Origin: Micromonospora echinospora
GTDB lineage: Bacteria > Actinomycetota > Actinomycetes > Mycobacteriales > Micromonosporaceae
DNA: 64,000 nt
Reading direction: 5' to 3'
Assembly: GCF_014203425.1 (NCBI RefSeq)
Contig: NZ_JACHJC010000001.1
Location: forward strand, 1,054,001 to 1,118,000
In this document: positions 58,355 to 64,000 of the stretch, piece after piece
Layout: every line of letters begins with the position of its first letter
Numbering within the stretch: the stretch's first letter is position 1
Made by a program: the position numbers and the translations under genes
Notes under the pieces: model-generated
Seen by the model: the letters and a program-made list of their open reading frames with translations, nothing else
Databases searched by the model: none
Told to the model about the DNA's origin: nothing

Positions 58355-59461
58355 TCAGACGCCGTGCGGGATCGCGTCCCAGCCCTCGACCTCCTGCGGC
58401 TTGCGCGAGCCGGGACCGACGTACGTCGCCGACGGGCGCACCAGCCGCTGGAGCTTCTTCTGCTCCAGGATGTGCGCGGACCAGCCGCCCATCCGCGCGC
58501 AGGTGAACATCGAGGTGAACATGTGCGCCGGCACCTCGGCGAAGTCCAGCACCACTGCCGACCAGAACTCGACGTTGGTGGCGAGGACGCGGTCCGGGCG
58601 GCGGGCCTGCAGCTCGGCCAGCGCGGCCTTCTCCAGCGCCTCGGCGACCTCGAAGCGCGGCGCGCCCAGGTCCTTGGCGGTACGCCGCAGCACGCGGGCG
58701 CGGGGGTCCTCGGCCCGGTAGACCCGGTGGCCGAAGCCCATCAGCCGCTCGCCCCGGTCGAGCACGCCCTTGACGTACCCGTCGGCGTCGCCGCTGCGCT
58801 CGACCGCCTCCAGCATGCTGAGCACCCGGGACGGTGCGCCGCCGTGCAGCGGGCCGGAGAGCGCGCCGATGCCGGAGGAGATGCAGGCCGCGGCGTCCGC
58901 GCCGGTGGAGGCGACGATCCGGGCGGTGAAGGTGGAGGCGTTCAGGCCGTGCTCGGCGGCCGAGATGAAGTACGCGTCGACGGCCTTGACGTGCCGCGGG
59001 TCGGGCTCACCCCGCCACCGCTTCATGAACCGCTCGACGATGGTCTCCGCCTTGTCGATCTCCTTCTGCGGCACGGCCGGCAGGCCCAGGCCGCGCGCCG
59101 ACTGGGCGACGAAGGACAGCGCGGTCACCGACACCCGGGCCAGGTCCTCGCGGGCCTGCTCGTCGGAGATGTCGAGGAGCTGGTTGAGCCCCCAGTACGG
59201 CGCCAGCATGGCGACCGCGGACTGCACGTCGACGCGGATGTCACCGGAGTGCACCGGCACCGGGAACGGTTCGGCCGGCGGCAGGCCCGGGCCGAACCGG
59301 CCGTCCACCAGCAGTGCCCAGACGTTGCCGAACGAGACCTGGCCGATCAGGTCCTCGATGTCCACGCCCCGGTAGCGCAGTGATCCCCCCGCGCGGTCGG
59401 GTTCGGCGATCTCGGTCTCGAAGGCTACGACGCCCTCCAAGCCGGGTTTGAAATCGGACAT
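58355..59461 (-). CDS. citA: Citrate synthase 2
   Basis: This 368-aa enzyme condenses oxaloacetate with acetyl-CoA. The catalytic His residues sit in SAAEHGLNASTFTAR near residue 170 and MGFGHRVYR near 243. At the usual Asp position the sequence is TNVEFWSAVVL, that is, Glu, a replacement I recall for this actinobacterial citrate synthase 2 group. The ATG has AGGAGACGAC before it. The 243-bp gap to pdxH holds both promoters and no gene I can support. Confidence 0.92.
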   Translation of the reverse strand: MSDFKPGLEGVVAFETEIAEPDRAGGSLRYRGVDIEDLIGQVSFGNVWALLVDGRFGPGLPPAEPFPVPVHSGDIRVDVQSAVAMLAPYWGLNQLLDISDEQAREDLARVSVTALSFVAQSARGLGLPAVPQKEIDKAETIVERFMKRWRGEPDPRHVKAVDAYFISAAEHGLNASTFTARIVASTGADAAACISSGIGALSGPLHGGAPSRVLSMLEAVERSGDADGYVKGVLDRGERLMGFGHRVYRAEDPRARVLRRTAKDLGAPRFEVAEALEKAALAELQARRPDRVLATNVEFWSAVVLDFAEVPAHMFTSMFTCARMGGWSAHILEQKKLQRLVRPSATYVGPGSRKPQEVEGWDAIPHGV

Positions 59462-59704
59462 GTCGTCTCCTGGCTTCGGCTCGGCGCGCCCGGGCGGGCT
59501 GATCGAGCCCCGCAGCTCAGGCGACCCTTCAGGGATGTGGTTCGGAACATCTTGCCCGGTGGGTAACAAGCTGCGCGACCCACAGCCACTGTGCGCCACG
59601 CGACATCCCCGCCGCTGGCCGTCGGTGAGAGTAGGAGAAGACTGGGTAGCGGGGCCTGGCCAGCGTCGGGGGACGCCGGCACGCCCGGGAGAGGGACGAC
59701 CACA

Positions 59705-60364
59705 GTGACAGGCGACACACCCGCACCGGCCGGAATGCGTAACGAGTACGCCGCCGACCTGGGCCTGACCGAGACGGACCTGGCGACGGACTGGCACACC
59801 CAGTTCGCCAGATGGTTCGCCGACGCGGTGGCACATCCGCTGCCCGAGCCGAACGCGATGGTGCTCGGCACCGCCGACGCCCGGGGCCGGCCCAGCGGGC
59901 GCACCGTGCTGCTCAAGGGGTACGACCCGGAGGGCTTCGTCTTCTACACCAACCACGGCTCGCGCAAGGGCGCCGAGATGACCGGGAACCCGTGGGCCAG
60001 CCTGGTGTTCCCCTGGTTCCCGATGCAGCGGCAGGTGACGGTGACCGGCCGGGTCGAGCAGGTGGACCGGGCCGAGACCGAGGCGTACTTCGCCAGCCGG
60101 CCGCGCGGCTCGCAGCTCGGGGCGTGGGCCAGTGCCCAGTCGTCGGTGGTGCCGGACCGGGCCGCGCTGGACGAGGCGTACCGGGCGGCGGCGGAGCGGT
60201 TCGCCGACGTGGACCCGATTCCCGCGCCGCCGCACTGGGGCGGGTTCCGGGTCCGGCCGGAGACCGTCGAGTTCTGGCAGGGCCGGGCCAGCCGGCTGCA
60301 CGACCGGCTGCGCTTCCGGCGTACCGGGGACGGGGTTTTCGTCGTCGAGCGGCTCGCGCCGTGA
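59705..60364 (+). CDS. pdxH: Pyridoxamine 5'-phosphate oxidase
   Basis: This 219-aa FMN enzyme makes pyridoxal phosphate. It has [86 protein letters not shown], and the C-terminal [27 protein letters not shown]. The length and motifs are complete. The GTG overlaps nothing upstream, and the stop overlaps the next MFS start (GTGA). Confidence 0.95.
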   Translation: MTGDTPAPAGMRNEYAADLGLTETDLATDWHTQFARWFADAVAHPLPEPNAMVLGTADARGRPSGRTVLLKGYDPEGFVFYTNHGSRKGAEMTGNPWASLVFPWFPMQRQVTVTGRVEQVDRAETEAYFASRPRGSQLGAWASAQSSVVPDRAALDEAYRAAAERFADVDPIPAPPHWGGFRVRPETVEFWQGRASRLHDRLRFRRTGDGVFVVERLAP

Positions 60365-61653
60365 CCGACGTCACCACGCCCCGGCGGCGGGAAGCGCGCC
60401 GCTGGGCGATCGACCTGCGTCCGCTGCGCGTGCCGGCGTACCGGCGGGTGTGGACCGGCAACGCGATCGCCATGTTCGGCTTCCAGTTCACCGCCGTGGC
60501 GGTGCCGGTGGAGATGTTCGACCTGACCGGCGGCTCGCTCTGGGTCGGCCTGCTGGGCATCGCCGGTTTCGTGCCGCTGCTGGTGTTCGGGTTGTGGGGC
60601 GGCGCGATCGCCGACGCCCGGGACCGCCGCCGGGTGCTGCTCGTCGGCGGTTGCGTGCTCTGGGCCTCGACGCTGGGGCTGCTGGTGCAGTCGCTGGCCG
60701 GCGCGCGCAGCCCGCTGCTGCTCCTGCTGCTCGTCGGCCTCCAGTCGACTGCCTTCGCGATCACCTCGCCGGCCCGCAGCGCGATCCTGCCCCGGCTGGT
60801 GCCGGCCGAGCTGGTTCCGGCGGCCACCACGCTGAACTTCACCACGTTCACCGCCGCCGCCGTCTTCGGCCCGCTCGCCGCCGGCCTGATCTTCGCCGGG
60901 TGGCAGGTCGAGACGGCGCTGCCCATCGCGTACGCGGTGGACGCGCTGCTGTACACCGCGGCGCTCTGGGCCACGCTGCGGCTGCCCGCGATGCCGCCCA
61001 CGCCGGACCCGGACGGCGGCGTCCGCAAGGCCGGGCTGGCCAGCATCGTCGACGGCTTCCGCTACCTGGCCTCCACGCGGGTGCTGCTGCTCTCCTTCGC
61101 CATCGACCTGATCGCGATGATCCTGGCCATGCCGCGCGCGCTCTTCCCGGAACTGGCGCAGGAACGCTTCGGCGGCGCCTCGGCGGTGGGCTGGCTCTAC
61201 AGCTCCATCGCCATCGGCGCGATGCTGGGCGGCCTGACCTCCGGATGGATCGGCCGGGTACGCCGGCAGGGCGTCGCGCTCACCGTGGCGGTGGTGGGCT
61301 GGGGCGTGGCGATCGCGCTCGCCGGGCTGGCTGGCCAGTTGTGGCTGGCGGTGGTGCTGCTCGGCGTCGCCGGGGCGGCGGACCTGGTCAGCGCCACGCT
61401 GCGCCAGTCGATGCTGCTGGTCTACGCGCCCGACCGGATGCGGGGCCGCCTCCAGGGCGTGAACACCGTCGTGGTGGCCGGTGGCCCGCGCCTGGGCGAC
61501 CTGCGTGCCGGCGCGATGGCCGCCGGGTTCGGCACCGGTTTCGCCATGGTCGGGGGCGGTCTCGCCGCCGCCGTACTCGCCGTGCTGCTGGTGGCGGCGT
61601 TCCCGGCGTTGCTGCGCTATCGCTCCACCACCCCAGCCGAGGAGCGGCGCTGA
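60361..61653 (+). CDS. MFS transporter cotranslated with pdxH
   Basis: This 430-aa transporter has twelve helices with [56 protein letters not shown] and [37 protein letters not shown], as in the DHA3/EntS-type branch. The GTG overlaps the pdxH stop. A role in vitamin B6 transport is suggested only by the gene order. The substrate is unknown. Confidence 0.9.
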   Translation: MTDVTTPRRREARRWAIDLRPLRVPAYRRVWTGNAIAMFGFQFTAVAVPVEMFDLTGGSLWVGLLGIAGFVPLLVFGLWGGAIADARDRRRVLLVGGCVLWASTLGLLVQSLAGARSPLLLLLLVGLQSTAFAITSPARSAILPRLVPAELVPAATTLNFTTFTAAAVFGPLAAGLIFAGWQVETALPIAYAVDALLYTAALWATLRLPAMPPTPDPDGGVRKAGLASIVDGFRYLASTRVLLLSFAIDLIAMILAMPRALFPELAQERFGGASAVGWLYSSIAIGAMLGGLTSGWIGRVRRQGVALTVAVVGWGVAIALAGLAGQLWLAVVLLGVAGAADLVSATLRQSMLLVYAPDRMRGRLQGVNTVVVAGGPRLGDLRAGAMAAGFGTGFAMVGGGLAAAVLAVLLVAAFPALLRYRSTTPAEERR

Positions 61654-61656
61654 CGG

Positions 61657-61662
61657 TAGGGT
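61657..61662 (+). promoter_or_regulatory. Leaderless-type -10 box of aldose epimerase gene
   Basis: TAGGGT, 7 nt before the ATG; no ribosome site between. Confidence 0.6.
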
Positions 61663-61669
61663 CGCCGAC

Positions 61670-62596
61670 ATGGGGATCGACGTGCAGCCACCGTCCGGTA
61701 CACAGTGGACCATCGCCGCCGACGGCCACGAGGCCGTCGTGGTCGAGGTGGGCGGCGGGCTGCGGGCATACCGGCACGACGGCCTGGACTACCTCGACGG
61801 GTACGCCGAGGACGAGGTCTGCCCCGGCTCGGCCGGCCAGGTGCTCGCGCCCTGGCCGAACCGGATCCGGGACGGCGTCTACTCGTTCGGGGAGAAGTCG
61901 TTCCAGCTCGACCTCACCGAGCCGGAGCGGCACAACGCCCTGCACGGCCTGGTGAACTGGGCGCGATGGCAGCTGATCGAGCAGTCTGCGGACAGCGTGA
62001 CGATCGGCTACGACCTGCCGCCCAGCCCCGGCTACCCGTGGGCGCTGCGGGTGCGGGCCCGGTGGAGCGTCGGCCCGGACGGGCTGCGGGCCGAGCACGA
62101 GGCGACGAACCTGTCCGGCGAGCCCGCGCCGTTCGGCTTCTCCGTGCACCCCTACCTGCAACTGCCGAAGGTCGGCGTGGACGGGCTGCGGCTGCACCTG
62201 CCGGCCCGGCGGCGGGTGCTGGTGGACGGCCGGCTGCTGCCCGTCGGGGCGACCGAGGTGACCGGCTCCGAGTTCGACTTCACCAGCCCACGCCCGATCG
62301 GCGACCTGGTCCTCGACACCGCCTTCGGTGACGTCGAGCGGGACGCCGACGGCGGTTCGGCGGTGACGCTCAGCGCGCCGGACGGCTCGTCCGGGCTGCG
62401 GATCTGGGCGGACCGCGAGTTCGGCTGGTGGCAGGTGTTCACCGGCGACACGCTCGGCGGGGAACGGCACCGCCGGTCGGTGGCGGTGGAGCCGATGACC
62501 TGCCCGCCGGATGCGTTCCGTTCCGGCCGGGACGTCATCACGCTGGAGCCGGGGCAGACCTGGCGGGGCGCCTGGGGCGTCCGGCCGGAGGTCTGA
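61670..62596 (+). CDS. Aldose 1-epimerase family protein
   Basis: This 308-aa galactose-mutarotase-like protein has APWPNRIRDGVYSF near residue 62, the catalytic His in ERHNALHGLVNW near 86, a second His in FGFSVHPYLQL near 162, and the catalytic Glu in RSVAVEPMTCPPDAF near 275. The reaction interconverts sugar anomers. The sugar is not readable. It starts 16 bp after the MFS stop but has its own -10 box. Confidence 0.92.
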   Translation: MGIDVQPPSGTQWTIAADGHEAVVVEVGGGLRAYRHDGLDYLDGYAEDEVCPGSAGQVLAPWPNRIRDGVYSFGEKSFQLDLTEPERHNALHGLVNWARWQLIEQSADSVTIGYDLPPSPGYPWALRVRARWSVGPDGLRAEHEATNLSGEPAPFGFSVHPYLQLPKVGVDGLRLHLPARRRVLVDGRLLPVGATEVTGSEFDFTSPRPIGDLVLDTAFGDVERDADGGSAVTLSAPDGSSGLRIWADREFGWWQVFTGDTLGGERHRRSVAVEPMTCPPDAFRSGRDVITLEPGQTWRGAWGVRPEV

Positions 62597-62598
62597 GC

Positions 62599-63201
62599 GT
62601 GGAGTTCGCCGAGGTCGTCCGCCGCCGCCGGATGGTGCGCAACTACGACCCCGACCGGCCGGTGCCGCCGGAGGTGGTGGACCGGCTGCTGGACCACGCC
62701 GTCCGGGCGCCGTCGGCCGGGTTCGCCCAGGGCTGGGGCTTCCTGGTGCTGGAGGAACCCGAGGACCGGGAACGGTTCTGGGCGGCGACCACGCCTGGTG
62801 GCGGCGGCCGGGAACGCTGGCTGGCCGGGATGCGCCGGGCGCCGCTGATCGTGGTGCCGCACGCCAACCGCGACGCCTACCTGGACCGCTACGCCGAGCC
62901 GGACAAGGGCTGGGCGGACCGTGCCGAGGACCGCTGGCCGGTGCCCTACTGGTACGTGGACACCGGCTTCGCCGCTCTGCTGATGCTGCTCACCGCCGTG
63001 GACGAAGGGCTGGGCGCCTGCTTCTTCGGCATTGCGTCGCAGCGGATCGAGGCGTACCGGGAGGCGTTCGGGGTACCGCCGGAACTCAGCCCCGTCGGTG
63101 CCATCACTGTGGGTTACCGGGCTGCCGACCATCGGTCACCGTCGCTGCGCCGAGGGCGGCGTCCGGTGCAGGATGTGGTGCGGCGGGGACGGTGGACCTG
63201 A
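62599..63201 (+). CDS. Nitroreductase family protein
   Basis: This 200-aa FMN protein has VVRRRRMVRNYDPDRPVPPEVVDRLLDHAVRAPSAGFAQGWGFLVLEE at the start, YWYVDTGFAALLMLLTAVDEGLGACFFGI in the middle and PVGAITVGYRA near the end. It starts at GTG 2 bp after the epimerase stop, so the two are cotranscribed. The Arg-rich tail is short. The substrate may be a nitro or quinone compound. Confidence 0.9.
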   Translation: MEFAEVVRRRRMVRNYDPDRPVPPEVVDRLLDHAVRAPSAGFAQGWGFLVLEEPEDRERFWAATTPGGGGRERWLAGMRRAPLIVVPHANRDAYLDRYAEPDKGWADRAEDRWPVPYWYVDTGFAALLMLLTAVDEGLGACFFGIASQRIEAYREAFGVPPELSPVGAITVGYRAADHRSPSLRRGRRPVQDVVRRGRWT

Positions 63202-63255
63202 GCGGTTAGGCTGACATCCACATCGTCAGCCGGGCCTGGGGGAGGAGAGCACGCC

Positions 63256-63561
63256 GTGATCTTCAGGGCGGTCCGGGACGGGCGTCCCTACCCGGAGCAC
63301 AACCTCACGCTGAAGCAGTGGGCCGAGATCCCGCCGCGCCCGCTGCGGCTGGACCAGCTCATCACCACCAAGCGCGAACTGGCGCTGGACAAGCTGCTCG
63401 CGGAGGACTCCACCTTCTACGGCGACCTCTTCCCGCACGTGGTCCAGTGGAACGGCGGCCTCTACCTGGAGGACGGCCTGCACCGGGCGCTGCGCGCGGC
63501 GCTGCAGCAGCGCAACCAGATCCACGCGCGCGTGCTGGTCCTCGGCGACCAGGGCGAGTGA
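63256..63561 (+). CDS. Conserved actinobacterial small protein of unknown function
   Basis: This 101-aa protein has MIFRAVRDGRPYPEHNLTLKQWAEIPPRPLRLDQLITTKRELALDKLL, then ALQQRNQIHARVLVL. The DGLHRALRA segment recalls the DGxHR of ParB/Srx-fold domains, but no catalytic set is clear. A TAGGCT box (63207-63212) and a strong GGGGGAGGAGAG ribosome site precede the GTG. It is likely a stand-alone gene. Confidence 0.75.
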   Translation: MIFRAVRDGRPYPEHNLTLKQWAEIPPRPLRLDQLITTKRELALDKLLAEDSTFYGDLFPHVVQWNGGLYLEDGLHRALRAALQQRNQIHARVLVLGDQGE

Positions 63562-63580
63562 CGCCCGGCTGAGCCTTGGT

Positions 63581-63586
63581 TAAGGT
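63581..63586 (+). promoter_or_regulatory. Leaderless-type -10 box of acyl-CoA dehydrogenase gene
   Basis: TAAGGT, 6 nt before the ATG; no ribosome site between. Confidence 0.55.
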
Positions 63587-63592
63587 GACGCC

Positions 63593-64000
63593 ATGACTCC
63601 TCTGGACCTGCTCGACATCGATGCGTCGCTCAGCGAGGAGGAGCGGCAGATCCGCGCCGTCGTGCGCCAGCTCGTGACCGACCGGGTACGCCCCCACGTC
63701 GCCGGCTGGTACGAGGACGGCCAGGTCCCGGCGCGCGAGCTGGCCCGCGAGTTCGGCAAGCTCGGTCTGCTCGGCATGCATCTGACCGGGTACGGCTGCG
63801 CCGGCGCGTCCGCCGTCGCGTACGGGCTGGCCTGCCTGGAACTGGAGGCCGGCGACTCGGGCGTCCGCTCGCTGGTGTCGGTGCAGGGATCGCTGGCCAT
63901 GTACGCCATCTGGCGCTTCGGCAGCGAGGAGCAGAAGCAGCGCTGGCTGCCCGCCATGGCGACCGGCGAGGCGATCGGCTGCTTCGGGCTCACCGAACCC
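63593..64000 (+). CDS. Acyl-CoA dehydrogenase, 3' end outside window
   Basis: Only the first 136 codons are present. The N-terminal helical domain of acyl-CoA dehydrogenases is clear (LSEEERQIRAVVRQLVTDRVRPHVAGWYEDG, then GKLGLLGMHLTGYGCAGASAVAYGLACLELEAGDSGVRSLVSVQGSLAMYAIWRFGSEEQKQRWLPAMATGEAIGCFGLTEP). The RSLVSVQGSLAMYAI and CFGLTEP segments are typical of the glutaryl-CoA dehydrogenase branch, but the catalytic Glu lies beyond the window. ATG has a leaderless -10 box. Confidence 0.9.
   Translation, partial: MTPLDLLDIDASLSEEERQIRAVVRQLVTDRVRPHVAGWYEDGQVPARELAREFGKLGLLGMHLTGYGCAGASAVAYGLACLELEAGDSGVRSLVSVQGSLAMYAIWRFGSEEQKQRWLPAMATGEAIGCFGLTEP

Overview
The window is high-GC actinobacterial chromosome, most likely from a Micromonospora-like member of the Micromonosporaceae. 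The evidence is very high GC at third codon positions, frequent GTG starts and ATGA/GTGA gene overlaps. It also carries actinobacterial marker proteins (SepH, DUF3027, DUF2530 and TIGR03089 proteins, an XPB-type helicase, RicT), a thymidylate kinase fused to an MFS transporter domain, and futalosine-pathway menaquinone genes. It is mostly housekeeping chromosome. I see no complete prophage, CRISPR array, secretion apparatus or large biosynthetic cluster.

Layout. 1-7.2 kb: the tail of the MFS-thymidylate kinase fusion, the DNA polymerase III delta' subunit, a trio of small YbaB/type-VII-substrate-like proteins, RicT, and a membrane metallophosphoesterase. 7.3-10.7 kb: a tRNA-Thr(CGU) with a strong terminator, followed by a stretch of orphan genes that looks like a decayed integration site (an SDR oxidoreductase, a CPCC zinc-binding protein, three overlapping unknown genes, and a 363-bp gap with a direct repeat). 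10.7-15.7 kb: an imine-reductase-type oxidoreductase divergent from an HxlR regulator, a SpoU methyltransferase, a PPOX protein, a DUF2231 membrane protein and an Hsp20. 15.7-19.6 kb: a heptose module (GT9 and GT2 glycosyltransferases and a bifunctional HldE-type enzyme). 19.7-27.1 kb: a DJ-1 family protein, a DHA2 drug exporter, a Nudix hydrolase, an acyl-CoA ligase, a quinone reductase, a HAD phosphatase and an SCO6745-type protein.

27.2-31.2 kb: an FKBP isomerase, a truncated PPOX pseudogene, and a bacterial NHEJ module (Ku divergent from separate LigD-type ligase and polymerase genes). 31.2-36.7 kb: membrane proteins, a TetR divergon, a TIGR03089 protein, two palindromic elements, a double GNAT protein and a secreted M43 metalloprotease. 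36.7-46.7 kb: XPB helicase, L,D-transpeptidase lipoprotein, an XPB-N-domain protein, a HAD phosphatase, a cold-shock protein, and the menaquinone genes mqnD and mqnB separated by a TetR/oxidoreductase divergon and a DnaA-box cluster. 46.7-64 kb: MFS exporters, DUF3027 and DUF2530 proteins, a purine permease, a MarR-MFS pair, ThpR, aldo/keto reductase, SepH, SerC, citrate synthase 2, PdxH with an MFS transporter, an aldose epimerase, a nitroreductase, and the start of an acyl-CoA dehydrogenase.

Three themes recur. First, many genes without a Shine-Dalgarno sequence have a TANNNT box exactly 6-7 nt before the start codon, which suggests leaderless transcription. Second, divergent regulator/target pairs carry clear palindromic operators (TetR at 32.7 kb and 44.9 kb; MarR at 51.1 kb). 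Third, short intergenic repeats sit exactly on gene ends and in three cases supply or overlap the stop codon. No single obviously new system stands out. The best leads are the gene-end repeats, the DnaA-box cluster, the small type-VII-like trio and the heptose module.
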